From Pseudidiomarina mangrovi (GTDB taxonomy: Bacteria; Pseudomonadota; Gammaproteobacteria; Enterobacterales; Alteromonadaceae): a stretch of DNA of 64,000 nt. This document shows positions 8,818 to 18,309 of this stretch, piece after piece. The DNA lies in NCBI RefSeq assembly GCF_003999375.1, contig NZ_RJLC01000016.1, positions 186,001 to 250,000 of the forward strand, in the 5' to 3' direction. Numbering within the stretch: position 1 is the stretch's first letter; every line of letters starts with the position of its first letter. Position numbers and translations under genes: made by a program. The notes under the pieces are model-generated. The model did no database searches, was not told the DNA's origin, and worked only from the letters and a program-made list of their open reading frames with translations.

Positions 8818-9372
8818 ATGAATCATTTCGAGATGTTCAATCTGCCGGTGCAGTTCGCGCTTGATAGCGCGGACTTGCAAAAGCGTTATCGGCAACTGCA
8901 GCAAACCTTGCACCCAGACCGCTTTGCCAATGCCAGTGAGCGCGACCGCTTGCTGGCTGTGCAACGCAGCTCCCAGCTCAACGATGCTTACAGCACCCTG
9001 CGTGAACCACTGGCGCGGGCTGAGTATTTGCTGCATTTGCAGGGCATTGACCTAGCTCACGAACAAACCACCCTGCGCGACCCTGAGTTCCTGATGGCGC
9101 AAATGGAGTGGCGCGAGCGCCTAGAAGAGCTTGAGCAACTGCTAAGGGGCAGGCACTTAAGCCCCGATGGCTTAAGTGCCTGCCCCTTAGCAGTTCCCTT
9201 AGCATTAGAGCGGGCGGAGAAGGACCTCGAGGCCGAGGCACAGCAGCTGTTCCAGCAGCTCGAGCAGGCGCTGGCGGAGCAGCAGTACGAGGCGGCGGCA
9301 ATACTGATCCGCAAGCTCAAGTTTATGGCAAAATTACGCATCGAATTAGAAGGGTTAGAAGACCAACTCTAG
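8818..9372 (+). CDS. hscB: Fe-S co-chaperone HscB carrying a REPIN insertion
   Basis: A J-domain co-chaperone (184 aa; E. coli 171) that delivers IscU to HscA and stimulates its ATPase. ATG 8818 (MNHFEMFNLP) is the family start. The J domain (residues 1-75) has the HPDRF motif, an HPD loop. In the C-terminal IscU-binding helical bundle, residues about 108-125 are LRGRHLSPDGLSACPLA, encoded exactly by the inverted REP pair at 9141-9191. It occupies the place where E. coli HscB has the loop and start of the next helix after ELREELDEIE. The flanking helices (RERLEELEQ before, LERAEKDLEAEAQQL after) are intact, so the protein is probably functional with a surface loop. Confidence 0.92.
   Translation: MNHFEMFNLPVQFALDSADLQKRYRQLQQTLHPDRFANASERDRLLAVQRSSQLNDAYSTLREPLARAEYLLHLQGIDLAHEQTTLRDPEFLMAQMEWRERLEELEQLLRGRHLSPDGLSACPLAVPLALERAEKDLEAEAQQLFQQLEQALAEQQYEAAAILIRKLKFMAKLRIELEGLEDQL
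9141..9191. repeat. REPIN (F-11-R) inside hscB
   Basis: F unit 9141-9160, spacer of 11 nt (GCCCCGATGGC), R unit 9172-9191; both units perfect. Total 51 nt, or 17 codons, and open in the hscB frame. Confidence 0.97.
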
Positions 9373-9400
9373 CCGTTAAGCGAAAAGGAATACGATAGTC

Positions 9401-11284
9401 ATGGCACTTCTGCAAATTGCTGAACCTGGGCAGAGCACCGCCCCGCACCAACATCGCCTGGCCGCAGGTATTGACCTCGGCACCACCAATTCGTTGGTGG
9501 CCAGCGTACGCAGTGGTAGCGCCACAGTATTGCGTGATGAAGCCGATCGCGCACTGACACCATCGGTGGTCTCGTACGCTGCAAACGGCCACAAGGTCGG
9601 CTATGACGCGCTGGCACAGCATGATGATATGAATATTGCCACTGAAGACACCATTGTCTCGGTGAAGCGCTTTATGGGTCGCACCGTGGCTGACGTGGCG
9701 CGCAATTTCCCCAATCTGCCTTATCGCTTGAGCGAGACCACCGGCGGCGTGCCGGTATTTCACACCAGCGGCGGCGATAAAACCGCGGTGGAAGTGTCCG
9801 CTGATATTCTGCAGGCGCTTGCTGCTCGCGCCGAAGCCAGCCTTGGCGGCGAGCTGACTGGGGTGGTGATCACCGTGCCGGCCTATTTTGATGATGCGCA
9901 ACGACAAAGTACCAAAGACGCCGCGCAATTAGCCGGCCTGAAAGTACTGCGTTTACTGAACGAACCAACTGCTGCGGCGGTTGCTTATGGTCTCGATCAA
10001 GCCTACGCCGATGCCAACGAACGGGTGATTGCGGTGTACGATTTAGGCGGTGGTACCTTCGACATTTCGGTATTGCGCTTAACCGGCGGGGTGTTTGAAG
10101 TGCTGGCAACGGGCGGCGATTCGGCCCTTGGCGGCGACGATTTTGACCAGGCTATTGTGCAATTGCTGAAGCAAGAATGGCAGCTGGCAGACGCTGTTGA
10201 TGCGCGCACCGAGCGTGCTTTGATCAATGCCGCCAAAGCTGCCAAAGAAGCCTTGACGAGCGCTGGGTCAAGCCTAATAAAGCTTGAAATTCAAGGTCAG
10301 CAGCAAGAGTATGTACTCACTACTGAAACCTTCAATGCGCTCATTGCACCGTTAGTCAAACGCACCTTAAATGCGTGCCGTCGCGCTCTCAAAGACGCCA
10401 AAGTCGAAGCCCAAGAAATCGCCGATGTGGTGATGGTGGGTGGCTCGACTCGGGTACCACAAGTGCGCAGCGATGTCGGCGAGTTCTTTGGCCGTAAGCC
10501 ATTGACCAGTATTGACCCCGACCAAGTAGTGGCTATTGGCGCCGCTATTCAAGCCGACGTGTTGGCCGGCAACAAGCCCGATTCAGATATGCTGCTGCTG
10601 GACGTGATCCCGCTATCGCTCGGTCTCGAAACCATGGGCGGACTGGTGGAAAAAGTCATTGGCCGCAACACCACCATTCCAGTCGCCAAAGCGCAAGAGT
10701 TCACCACCTTCAAAGATGGCCAAACCGCCATGATGATTCACGTGCTGCAAGGCGAGCGCGAGTTAGTCGATGACTGCCGCTCGTTGGCGCGTTTCGAGCT
10801 CAAAGGCATTCCGCCGATGGCCGCCGGCGCTGCGCATATTCGCGTGACCTTCCAGGTCGATGCTGACGGCTTGCTGAGCGTGACCGCGATGGAAAAATCC
10901 AGCGGCGTCAGCGCATCGATTCAAGTGAAGCCATCGTACGGCTTAAACGACGACGACATTATTGGCATGATCCGCGGCTCAATGGCGCACGCTCGTGACG
11001 ATATGGACGCGCGCATGCTGCGTGAACAGCAGGTTGAAGCCGACCGCGTGCTCGAAGCGCTCACCAGTGCGCTCAACGCCGACGGCGATTTACTTGAGAG
11101 CAGCGAACGTGAGCAGCTCGACCAAGCCATGCAGGCGCTGCGCGATGCCCGCCAAGGCAGCGACAAAGCCGCCATTGAACAAGCTATTAAGACTGTTGAT
11201 GCCGCCAGTGACGGCTTTGCCGCACGGCGCATGGATGCCTCAATTCGACGCGCCCTTGCGGGTCATCGCGTTGATGAGCTATAA
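9401..11284 (+). CDS. hscA: Fe-S assembly Hsp70 chaperone HscA
   Basis: A specialised Hsp70 (627 aa) that uses ATP to release clusters from IscU. Residues 1-390 are the nucleotide-binding domain: [12 protein letters not shown] phosphate-1 loop, [27 protein letters not shown] phosphate-2 loop and [12 protein letters not shown]. The [17 protein letters not shown] linker and a beta-sandwich substrate domain follow, then a helical lid. Its site fits the isc order hscB-hscA-fdx. It carries no REP unit, unlike neighbouring hscB. Confidence 0.97.
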   Translation: MALLQIAEPGQSTAPHQHRLAAGIDLGTTNSLVASVRSGSATVLRDEADRALTPSVVSYAANGHKVGYDALAQHDDMNIATEDTIVSVKRFMGRTVADVARNFPNLPYRLSETTGGVPVFHTSGGDKTAVEVSADILQALAARAEASLGGELTGVVITVPAYFDDAQRQSTKDAAQLAGLKVLRLLNEPTAAAVAYGLDQAYADANERVIAVYDLGGGTFDISVLRLTGGVFEVLATGGDSALGGDDFDQAIVQLLKQEWQLADAVDARTERALINAAKAAKEALTSAGSSLIKLEIQGQQQEYVLTTETFNALIAPLVKRTLNACRRALKDAKVEAQEIADVVMVGGSTRVPQVRSDVGEFFGRKPLTSIDPDQVVAIGAAIQADVLAGNKPDSDMLLLDVIPLSLGLETMGGLVEKVIGRNTTIPVAKAQEFTTFKDGQTAMMIHVLQGERELVDDCRSLARFELKGIPPMAAGAAHIRVTFQVDADGLLSVTAMEKSSGVSASIQVKPSYGLNDDDIIGMIRGSMAHARDDMDARMLREQQVEADRVLEALTSALNADGDLLESSEREQLDQAMQALRDARQGSDKAAIEQAIKTVDAASDGFAARRMDASIRRALAGHRVDEL

Positions 11285-11306
11285 CCGAATTTATTAAGGA
11301 GCCAGC

Positions 11307-11645
11307 ATGCCAAAGATTATCTTTTTACCTCATGCCGAATTATGCCCAGACGGCGCCGCCATTGACGCTGAAAACGGCGAGACCGTGCTCGACGTCGCAC
11401 TGCGCAGTGGCATCGGCATTGAGCACGCCTGTGAGAAAGTGTGCGCTTGCACCACCTGCCACGTATATGTGCGTGAAGGCTACAACTCACTGCCAGAAAT
11501 TGAAGAAAACGAAGACGACATGCTCGACAAAGCCTGGGGTCTAGACCCAGACTCGCGCCTAAGCTGCCAGTCCATCGTCAGCGGCACCGACTTAGTGGTT
11601 GAGATCCCCAAATACAGCATCAACCACGCCAAAGAAAACCACTAA
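11307..11645 (+). CDS. fdx: Isc-type [2Fe-2S] ferredoxin
   Basis: A 112-residue adrenodoxin-like ferredoxin that donates electrons during cluster assembly. Cluster ligands are in CEKVCACTTCHVY (about residues 42, 48, 51) and SCQSIV (about 88). It is the last gene of the operon; no iscX follows, unlike in E. coli. An RBS (AAGGAG) lies upstream. A REPIN begins 4 nt after the stop and may act as the 3' stem-loop of the operon transcript. Confidence 0.95.
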   Translation: MPKIIFLPHAELCPDGAAIDAENGETVLDVALRSGIGIEHACEKVCACTTCHVYVREGYNSLPEIEENEDDMLDKAWGLDPDSRLSCQSIVSGTDLVVEIPKYSINHAKENH

Positions 11646-11648
11646 AAC

Positions 11649-11728
11649 CTTAAGGGGCAGGCACTTAACGCGGCAACGCTTAAGTGCCTGCCCCTTAGCA
11701 TTAAACCAACTAAGGGGCAGGCAGATAA
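11649..11728. repeat. REPIN plus extra REP unit between fdx and msrA
   Basis: F unit 11649-11668 (CT for GC at the end), 11-nt spacer, R unit 11680-11699, then a variant F unit at about 11710-11728 ending CAGATAA. The last unit stops 1 nt before the msrA start and contributes TAAGGGG as the only ribosome-site-like sequence there. Confidence 0.93.
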
Positions 11729-11729
11729 C

Positions 11730-12263
11730 ATGACGCAACAAATTACATTAGGTGGTGGCTGCTTTTGGTGTATCGAAGGCGCCTTTAAGATGTTACGCGG
11801 GGTGCTGAAGGCACAGTCGGGCTATGCCGGCGGCCATCAGGCCGAGCCAACCTACGAGCAAGTGTGCAGTGGCAACACCGGCCACGCCGAAGTGGTGCAG
11901 GTGACCTTTGAGCCAACGGCGATTAGCGTGCGCGAAATCCTCGAGATCTTCTTCGCGCTGCATGATCCCACCCAAGTGAATCGCCAGGGCAACGATATTG
12001 GTACGCAATATCGCACCTCGATTTTTTACCAAACCGATGAGCAAAAGCGCCTAGCCGAAGAGATCATCGCGGAAATGGCCCAAGAAAATACCTGGGATGC
12101 GCCAATTGTGACTACCTTGGAGCCACTCACAAAATTCTGGCCAGCTGAGGAATACCACGATAATTACGTCGAGCGGAATCCGCAAAACGCCTATTGCCAA
12201 GCTGTGGTTCACCCGAAACTCGCTAAGTTCAAGCGCACCTTCGTTGAGAAACTCGACGGCTAG
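11730..12263 (+). CDS. msrA: Peptide methionine-S-sulfoxide reductase MsrA
   Basis: A 177-residue enzyme that repairs S-methionine sulfoxide in proteins. The catalytic motif GGCFWCIEGAF has Cys about residue 10, with GYAGG, HAEVV and the DIGTQYRT signature further on. The N-terminus MTQQITLGGGCFWC is as usual for the family. Translation appears to depend on a REP-derived TAAGGGG sequence 12 nt upstream (measured from the last G), as no other Shine-Dalgarno is seen. Confidence 0.95.
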   Translation: MTQQITLGGGCFWCIEGAFKMLRGVLKAQSGYAGGHQAEPTYEQVCSGNTGHAEVVQVTFEPTAISVREILEIFFALHDPTQVNRQGNDIGTQYRTSIFYQTDEQKRLAEEIIAEMAQENTWDAPIVTTLEPLTKFWPAEEYHDNYVERNPQNAYCQAVVHPKLAKFKRTFVEKLDG

Positions 12264-12283
12264 CGCTACCAGCGCTATTCGCG

Positions 12284-12289
12284 TATAAT
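12284..12289 (+). promoter_or_regulatory. Probable -10 box for ndk-rlmN
   Basis: TATAAT in the msrA-ndk gap, 41 nt before the ndk start; the -35 region is not convincing. Confidence 0.45.
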
Positions 12290-12329
12290 CCGCGCGACTC
12301 AAATTTACTCGATTCACTGGAGAAATCAC

Positions 12330-12761
12330 ATGGCTTTAGAACGTACGTTATCGATCATCAAACCAGACGCCGTAGCAAAGAACAAAATCGGTGCTATCTA
12401 CAACCGTTTTGAGACTGCTGGTTTTCGCATCGTAGCGGCCAAAATGATGCATTTAAGCCAAGCGCAAGCTGAAGGCTTCTACGCAGAACACAAAGAGCGT
12501 CCATTCTTCGGTGCCTTAGTATCGTTCATGACCTCTGGCCCAATCATGGTGCAAGTGTTAGAAGGCGAGAACGCCGTATTGCGTCACCGCGAAATCATGG
12601 GCGCCACCAACCCAGCGCAAGCAGCTGCCGGTACTATCCGCGCTGACTACGCTGTGTCTATCGACGAAAACGCCGTTCACGGTTCAGACGCGGTTGAATC
12701 AGCTGCGCGCGAAATCGCTTACTTCTTCACTGCTGAAGAACTCTGCGCTCGTACTCGTTAA
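12330..12761 (+). CDS. ndk: Nucleoside diphosphate kinase
   Basis: A 143-residue enzyme that transfers the gamma phosphate between nucleoside tri- and diphosphates through a phosphohistidine. The family start [14 protein letters not shown], the KERPFF nucleotide site and the catalytic [12 protein letters not shown] (His about residue 117) are present. The stop TAA overlaps the rlmN ATG by one base (TAATG), indicating translational coupling. Confidence 0.97.
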   Translation: MALERTLSIIKPDAVAKNKIGAIYNRFETAGFRIVAAKMMHLSQAQAEGFYAEHKERPFFGALVSFMTSGPIMVQVLEGENAVLRHREIMGATNPAQAAAGTIRADYAVSIDENAVHGSDAVESAAREIAYFFTAEELCARTR

Positions 12762-13882
12762 TGCAAAAAACCAACCTGCTTGACCTGAATCACCAAGGCC
12801 TCCGCCAGTTCTTCACCGAACTGGGGGAGAAGCCGTTCCGTGCCGATCAGGTCATGAAATGGTTGTATCACTACTGCATTGATGACTTCGATGCGATGAC
12901 CAACATCAATAAGGCGCTGCGCGAGAAGCTTAAGCAAGTTGCAGAAATTCGCGCGCCTGAAGTCAAAATGCAACAGCAGTCGGCCGATGGCACCATTAAG
13001 TTCGTGATGACCTTGTTTGATGGTCAAGACGTTGAAACGGTATGGATCCCCGAGGACGACCGCGCCACTCTGTGCGTCAGCTCGCAAGTGGGCTGCGCAC
13101 TGGAGTGCACCTTCTGCTCAACCGCCCAACAAGGCTTCAACCGCAACCTCAAAGTGGCGGAAATTATTGGCCAAGTATGGCGAGTGAACAAAATTTTAGG
13201 CGCCTTTGGCGACACTGGCGTGAAGGCCGTCACCAACGTGGTGATGATGGGCATGGGCGAACCGCTGCTCAACCTCAGCAACGTGGTGCCTGCCATGGAG
13301 CTGATGCTCGACGACCTGGCCTTTGGTCTGAGCAAACGCCGCGTAACCTTGAGTACCTCAGGGGTGGTGCCGGCGCTGTATAAGCTCAAAGAAGAAATTG
13401 ACGTGGCCCTGGCCATTTCGCTGCATGCGCCGAATAACGCCTTGCGTGACGTGCTGGTGCCGGTTAACAAGAAGTACCCGATTGCCGAGTTCTTGAAAGC
13501 TGCCGAACATTACATTGATGGCTCCAAAGCCAACAAAGCTATCACCGTGGAATACGTGATGCTGGACCATATCAATGATTCTACCGAGCAGGCGCAGGAA
13601 CTAGCGCAGGTGCTGCAAGACACCCCGTGCAAGATCAACCTCATTCCATTTAATCCATTTCCCGGCTCAGATTACGGCCGTTCAAGCAATTCCCGCATTG
13701 ACCGTTTCGCCAAAGTTCTGGTAGAAAAAGGCTTTATTGTCACCACCCGTAAAACCCGCGGCGATGATATTGATGCAGCCTGTGGCCAGCTGGTCGGTGA
13801 GGTGATCGACCGCACCAAGCGCCTGCTGAAAAAGCAACAAGCCCAACGTGGCGGCAGCAGCATCGAGATTAAATCAGCGTAA
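12761..13882 (+). CDS. rlmN: Dual-specificity rRNA/tRNA adenine C2-methyltransferase RlmN
   Basis: A 373-residue radical-SAM enzyme that methylates C2 of A2503 in 23S rRNA and A37 in some tRNAs. The cluster motif [13 protein letters not shown] (CxxxCxxC, about residues 110-117) follows [10 protein letters not shown]. The [12 protein letters not shown] motif and the C-terminal methyl-accepting Cys region (DIDAACGQL, about residue 340) are present. The order ndk-rlmN-pilW-rodZ-ispG-hisS is the common gammaproteobacterial arrangement. Confidence 0.96.
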   Translation: MQKTNLLDLNHQGLRQFFTELGEKPFRADQVMKWLYHYCIDDFDAMTNINKALREKLKQVAEIRAPEVKMQQQSADGTIKFVMTLFDGQDVETVWIPEDDRATLCVSSQVGCALECTFCSTAQQGFNRNLKVAEIIGQVWRVNKILGAFGDTGVKAVTNVVMMGMGEPLLNLSNVVPAMELMLDDLAFGLSKRRVTLSTSGVVPALYKLKEEIDVALAISLHAPNNALRDVLVPVNKKYPIAEFLKAAEHYIDGSKANKAITVEYVMLDHINDSTEQAQELAQVLQDTPCKINLIPFNPFPGSDYGRSSNSRIDRFAKVLVEKGFIVTTRKTRGDDIDAACGQLVGEVIDRTKRLLKKQQAQRGGSSIEIKSA

Positions 13883-13968
13883 AGGCTTAGCCAGACTCAA
13901 CGCGATGGTTCCACCGCACCGCTGGCTGGGGTAGTATAGGTGGTTCTGAGCGAGTTGAGAGGGTTCCG

Positions 13969-14736
13969 ATGCGTATCATCATGGTTATCAGTGTACTATT
14001 TTTGCTGGGCGGCTGTGTCAGCCAGACCACCATTGATGGCAAGCAACAACCCGATAGTACCTTCGACCCGGTGCAAGCGGCGAAAACCCGGCTAGCGTTG
14101 GGCCTGCAATACCTGCAGAGCGGCAACTTTGAACAAGCCAAAGCCAACCTCGAGCGCGCCCGCGAATACACCCCAAACGACCCAGCCATTCACAACGGTT
14201 TGGCCTATTATTACCAGCAAGTGCAAGATTTCAGCCAAGCTGAACAGTTTTATCGTAGCGCGCTGAAACTGGAACCGCGCAACGGTGACACCATCAATAA
14301 CTTAGCGGTGTTGCTGTGTACCCAGAATCGGTACACCGAAGCCGACCCGCTATTTCGCCAAGCGGCCGAATCACCGGGCTACGTAAAAGTTGCCAGCACC
14401 TATCAGAATGCGGCGCGCTGCGCCGAGCAAAGGGGTGATTTCAAAGCGGCCGATAGCTACTATCAACTGGCCATGAACTACGGCGCCAACGCCACCATGC
14501 TGGAAACTTACGCCGATTCGCTGTTGCGGCAAAGTCGCTATACCGATGCCCGTAGCGTGCTAGAACGGCGCGCGCGTATGCCGCAATTTACCGCGCAATA
14601 TTTATGGCTTGAAGTACAACTGGCGCGCGCCCTGAATGATAAGACGCGTGAGGCACAATACGGTGCGCTGCTGATGAACCGCTTTGGGCAAAGCAGCCAA
14701 GCCAACGATTATCGCCGGCTGAAACAAACTAACTAA
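13969..14736 (+). CDS. pilW: Type IV pilus biogenesis/stability lipoprotein PilW (PilF)
   Basis: A 255-residue lipoprotein with lipobox LLGGC at residue about 17 and several TPR repeats (GLQYLQSGNFEQAKANLERA, then AIHNGLAYYYQQVQDFSQAEQFY). This family is the outer-membrane pilotin that assembles the PilQ secretin of type IV pili. Its position between rlmN and rodZ is conserved. A GAGAGGG ribosome site precedes ATG 13969. The 86-nt gap before it shows no other element. Confidence 0.9.
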   Translation: MRIIMVISVLFLLGGCVSQTTIDGKQQPDSTFDPVQAAKTRLALGLQYLQSGNFEQAKANLERAREYTPNDPAIHNGLAYYYQQVQDFSQAEQFYRSALKLEPRNGDTINNLAVLLCTQNRYTEADPLFRQAAESPGYVKVASTYQNAARCAEQRGDFKAADSYYQLAMNYGANATMLETYADSLLRQSRYTDARSVLERRARMPQFTAQYLWLEVQLARALNDKTREAQYGALLMNRFGQSSQANDYRRLKQTN

Positions 14737-14740
14737 TTGC

Positions 14741-14762
14741 GTAGCGCCGCGTTCGGCGCTAC
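14741..14762 (+). other. Stem-loop in the pilW-rodZ gap
   Basis: Perfect 9-bp hairpin GTAGCGCCG / CGGCGCTAC with a CGTT tetraloop. No T run follows, so it is not a classical terminator. It might be a processing or stability element between pilW and rodZ. Confidence 0.5.
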
Positions 14763-14779
14763 CTACCACGGAATAAAGT

Positions 14780-15826
14780 ATGAGCAACGAACAGAACGAT
14801 CTGAACAGCCCAGCCGTTGAGGCAGAGGCAGTGCCGTACAGCGGCGTTACCCCGGGGCAAATGCTGCGCGAAGTGCGTGAAGCGCGCGGGCAGACGGTGG
14901 CTGAAGTGGCCGCGGCCCTGCGCTTGCGGGTGAGCGTGGTGGATGCCATTGAAGCCGATGACTATGAGCCGTTAAAAGGCAGTACTTTCGTGCGCGGATA
15001 CTTTCGTTCGCTGGCGAAATTGTACGATATCGACCCGAAACCGTTAGCCGATGCCTATGAAGCCATGGGCTTTGGTGGGCCGTCGGTCAGTACGCTGAAA
15101 ATGCAGAGCTTTTCGCGGCGTAAGATCCGCGAGAAGAATGATGGCCGGCTAATGCTGGTGAGCTATGTGATCATCGCTGCAGTCATTGGCGCGGCCGCAT
15201 GGTGGTGGTGGCAGCAGTCGTCGTTTGAGCCAGCACCGACCACTGAGATGCCGCAGCGCAGCAGCATTGAAGCGCAGCCCCGCGATCAGCTGACTGAAGC
15301 GGAAGTCGCGGCGCAACGCGAGGCCGAGCGGCTGCAACAAGCTGAACAGCTGCAAGACCAGCAGGGCACGGCAGAGCAGTTGGGCGCTGAGCGCTTAACT
15401 GGGGAGCAACAGGCTGGGGAGCAACTGACTGGAGAACGGCAGGGCGGAGACCAGCAGACTGGAGACCAAGCGACCGGAGACCAGCAGACCGGAGACCAGC
15501 AGGCTAACCAGCAACAGACTGGGCAAGCGCAGACTGCCGCGCAACAACAAGCCGCCGAGCGCCTAGCCGCGCAACAGCAAACCGCCGCCGGCGACCGTCT
15601 GACCATGGTGTTCAGCCAAGAATGCTGGGTCAAAGTCACCGATGCCAGCGGCGCAGAAATTGCCATTGGCGTGAAGCAAGCCGGCTATGAAATGCCGCTG
15701 ACCGGCAGCGCGCCATTTGATATTATTCTGTGTAAGCCAGAAGCCGTCGCCATAACCTTTAATGACGCCACGGTTGACCTCAGCCAGTATCGCCGCAACC
15801 GGTCAGTGACCTTGCGGCTGGAATAA
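14780..15826 (+). CDS. rodZ: Cytoskeletal protein RodZ
   Basis: A 348-residue bitopic membrane protein linking MreB to the elongation machinery and setting rod shape. Residues about 25-95 are a cytoplasmic HTH_25 domain (GQMLREVREARGQTVAEVA). One membrane segment lies at about 123-143 (LVSYVIIAAVIGAAAWWWW). A C-terminal DUF4115 beta domain is at about 270-348 (FSQECWVKVTDASG). Between them is a Gln-rich periplasmic linker with a hexapeptide repeat. ispG follows 23 nt downstream, the usual neighbour. Confidence 0.93.
   Translation: MSNEQNDLNSPAVEAEAVPYSGVTPGQMLREVREARGQTVAEVAAALRLRVSVVDAIEADDYEPLKGSTFVRGYFRSLAKLYDIDPKPLADAYEAMGFGGPSVSTLKMQSFSRRKIREKNDGRLMLVSYVIIAAVIGAAAWWWWQQSSFEPAPTTEMPQRSSIEAQPRDQLTEAEVAAQREAERLQQAEQLQDQQGTAEQLGAERLTGEQQAGEQLTGERQGGDQQTGDQATGDQQTGDQQANQQQTGQAQTAAQQQAAERLAAQQQTAAGDRLTMVFSQECWVKVTDASGAEIAIGVKQAGYEMPLTGSAPFDIILCKPEAVAITFNDATVDLSQYRRNRSVTLRLE
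15403..15520 (+). repeat. Degenerate 18-nt tandem repeat in the rodZ linker
   Basis: Successive units encode G(E/D)QQ(T/A)G-like hexapeptides, best conserved at about 15441-15500 (GGAGACCAGCAGACC types). It lies in the periplasmic linker and is probably length-variable. Confidence 0.75.
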
Positions 15827-15849
15827 TTCGAAAGTTGTAGGAAGTCAGC

Positions 15850-16965
15850 ATGTCTGCTCATGAAAGCCCAATTGTTCGTCGCCCATCACGCCGCATTTAC
15901 GTTGGCAACGTGCCGATTGGTGATGGCGCACCAATAGCGGTGCAGTCGATGACCAACACCGAAACCACAGACGTTGCCGCCACCGTGCAGCAAATCAAAG
16001 ATATCGCCGCTGCCGGTGCGGATATCGTGCGAGTGAGTGTGCCGACCATGGACGCCGCTGAAGCCTTTAAACTCATCAAGCAGCAAAGCCCAGTGCCATT
16101 GGTGGCGGATATTCATTTCGACTATCGCATTGCGCTCAAAGTGGCCGAATATGGCGTTGATTGCCTACGCATCAACCCGGGTAACATTGGTAACGAACAG
16201 CGTATTCGTAGCGTGGTGGATGCCGCGCGCGACAAAAATATCCCCATTCGCATTGGCGTCAACGGTGGCTCGCTAGAAAAAGACCTGCAAGAAAAATACG
16301 GTGAACCCACCGGTGCAGCGTTGGTGGAATCGGCCATGCGCCATGTCGATATTCTGGACCGGCTAGATTTCCAAAACTTTAAAGTCAGCGTGAAAGCCTC
16401 AGACGTATTCTTAGCCGTAGATGCCTACCGCTTACTCGCCAAGCAAATCAGCCAGCCGCTGCATTTGGGCATTACCGAAGCCGGCGGCCTGCGCAGTGGC
16501 TCGGTAAAAAGTGCCATTGGCCTTGGCATGTTGCTGAGCGAGGGCATTGGCGACACCATTCGTATTAGCTTGGCTGCCAATCCAGTGGAAGAAGTCAAAG
16601 TCGGCTTTGATATTCTCAAAGCGCTGAAGATCCGCAGTCGCGGCATCAACTTTATTGCCTGCCCGAGTTGCTCCCGGCAAGAATTTGACGTGATTGCCAC
16701 GGTGAACGCGCTAGAACAGCGGCTGGAAGACGTCACCACCGCATTGGATGTATCGATTATTGGTTGTGTGGTGAACGGCCCCGGTGAAGCGCTGATCTCC
16801 CACGTTGGCCTGGCTGGCGCGGCGAAAATGAGTGGCTTTTACCTCGACGGGCAACGGCAGAAATTGCGCATTGATAACGGCGATATCGTTAATCAGCTCG
16901 AAGCGCAAATTCGCGCCAAGATAAAACGCCTCGAAGCCGAACAGATTCCAGTGAAGACAAGCTAA
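15850..16965 (+). CDS. ispG: 4-hydroxy-3-methylbut-2-enyl diphosphate synthase IspG
   Basis: A 371-residue [4Fe-4S] enzyme of the MEP isoprenoid pathway that reductively opens the cyclic diphosphate to HMBPP. It has a TIM-barrel N-terminal part ([35 protein letters not shown]). The C-terminal cluster domain has the ligands [10 protein letters not shown] (about 272, 275) and [10 protein letters not shown] (about 307). Length equals that of typical gammaproteobacterial IspG. Confidence 0.97.
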   Translation: MSAHESPIVRRPSRRIYVGNVPIGDGAPIAVQSMTNTETTDVAATVQQIKDIAAAGADIVRVSVPTMDAAEAFKLIKQQSPVPLVADIHFDYRIALKVAEYGVDCLRINPGNIGNEQRIRSVVDAARDKNIPIRIGVNGGSLEKDLQEKYGEPTGAALVESAMRHVDILDRLDFQNFKVSVKASDVFLAVDAYRLLAKQISQPLHLGITEAGGLRSGSVKSAIGLGMLLSEGIGDTIRISLAANPVEEVKVGFDILKALKIRSRGINFIACPSCSRQEFDVIATVNALEQRLEDVTTALDVSIIGCVVNGPGEALISHVGLAGAAKMSGFYLDGQRQKLRIDNGDIVNQLEAQIRAKIKRLEAEQIPVKTS

Positions 16966-17035
16966 AGCTGCGCTATACTAGGCGCCATTTTTTGCGACCG
17001 CGGTCGTTAACTTATCAGCAAAGACAGACATTATC

Positions 17036-18298
17036 GTGGCGAAAACCATTCAAGCAATTCGGGGCATGAACGACATTCTGCCCAACCAAACGCCAGCGTG
17101 GCAGTACGTTGAAGGCATTCTGCGCCAATTAGCAGCGGCCTACACCTACCAAGAGATCCGCATGCCGGTGGTGGAAAGCACCGAGCTGTTCAAGCGTTCT
17201 ATTGGCGAAGTCACGGATATCGTTGAAAAAGAAATGTACACCTTCGATGACCGCAACGGCGACAGCCTGACCTTGCGCCCCGAAGGTACTGCAGTATGCG
17301 TGCGCGCCGGTAACGAACATGGCTTGCTCTACAACCAAACCCAGCGCTTGTGGTACATGGGCCCAATGTTCCGCCACGAGCGCCCGCAAAAAGGTCGCTA
17401 TCGCCAGTTCCACCAATTTGGCCTAGAAGCCTTTGGTATGGAAGGGCCAGATATTGATGCTGAAGTGATTCTGTTCTCAGCGCGCTTGTTGAACGAGCTC
17501 GGATTGGGCCAGCATGTTGAGCTGCAATTGAACTCGTTGGCGTCGAATGAAGCGCGTGCTGCTTATCGTGCCGCCTTGCGTGAGTTTTTGCGCAGCCACG
17601 AAGAGGCGCTCGATGAAGACTCCAAGCGTCGCCTCGACACCAACGTACTAAGAGTACTGGATTCAAAATCGCCGCAAACCCAAGCCTTGCTGGTCAATGC
17701 GCCAAAATTGAGCGATTACTGGGATGACGCCTCGCGCGCGCATTTCAGCGGTTTAACCCAGCGTTTAGATCATGCTGGCGTGCGCTATGTGCTCAATGAG
17801 CGCTTGGTGCGTGGCTTGGATTACTACAACCGCACGGTATTTGAGTGGGTGACCACTGATTTAGGCGCGCAGGGCACAGTATTGGCCGGTGGCCGCTACG
17901 ATGGCTTGGTGGAGCAGTTAGGCGGCAAGCCGACCGCCGCTGTGGGCTTTGCCATGGGCATGGAGCGCATCGTACTATTGTTAGAAGCGTTAGAGCAGTT
18001 GCCAGCCGCCGCCAGCCTAGATTTGTATGTGTTGGGCGCCGATGAACAGGCGGAACTTATGGCTCTAAGCGTTGCCGAACAAATTCGAGATATGGCACCT
18101 TGGCTGAGCGTGCAAAATCATAGCGGCAGCCAAGCCTTGAAGAAAAAATTACAAAAAGCCGATAAATCAGGCGCCGAGCGCGCACTGGTGATTTTTGCCG
18201 ATGAGCAAGGGCTACGCTTTGAATTGAAACACTTACGCGAGCGTGAGCTGGCGGCGGTCGAATTTAACGATATCAACCAATTAACAAGCTATTTATAA
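17036..18298 (+). CDS. hisS: Histidyl-tRNA synthetase
   Basis: A 420-residue class II aminoacyl-tRNA synthetase. Motif 1 is around [14 protein letters not shown], motif 2 is [18 protein letters not shown], the histidine motif is [15 protein letters not shown] and motif 3 is [12 protein letters not shown]. The C-terminal anticodon-binding domain starts at about 330. Translation begins at GTG 17036 ([16 protein letters not shown]). The 70-nt gap upstream holds a 12-bp palindrome CGACCGCGGTCG and a TATACT that could be a weak -10 box. Confidence 0.97.
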   Translation: MAKTIQAIRGMNDILPNQTPAWQYVEGILRQLAAAYTYQEIRMPVVESTELFKRSIGEVTDIVEKEMYTFDDRNGDSLTLRPEGTAVCVRAGNEHGLLYNQTQRLWYMGPMFRHERPQKGRYRQFHQFGLEAFGMEGPDIDAEVILFSARLLNELGLGQHVELQLNSLASNEARAAYRAALREFLRSHEEALDEDSKRRLDTNVLRVLDSKSPQTQALLVNAPKLSDYWDDASRAHFSGLTQRLDHAGVRYVLNERLVRGLDYYNRTVFEWVTTDLGAQGTVLAGGRYDGLVEQLGGKPTAAVGFAMGMERIVLLLEALEQLPAAASLDLYVLGADEQAELMALSVAEQIRDMAPWLSVQNHSGSQALKKKLQKADKSGAERALVIFADEQGLRFELKHLRERELAAVEFNDINQLTSYL

Positions 18299-18309
18299 GA
18301 GGAACGGGC

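Noticed and set aside
16995-17007. The CGACCGCGGTCG palindrome before hisS as an operator
   Set aside because: Short, single occurrence, and no regulator is suggested by the context.
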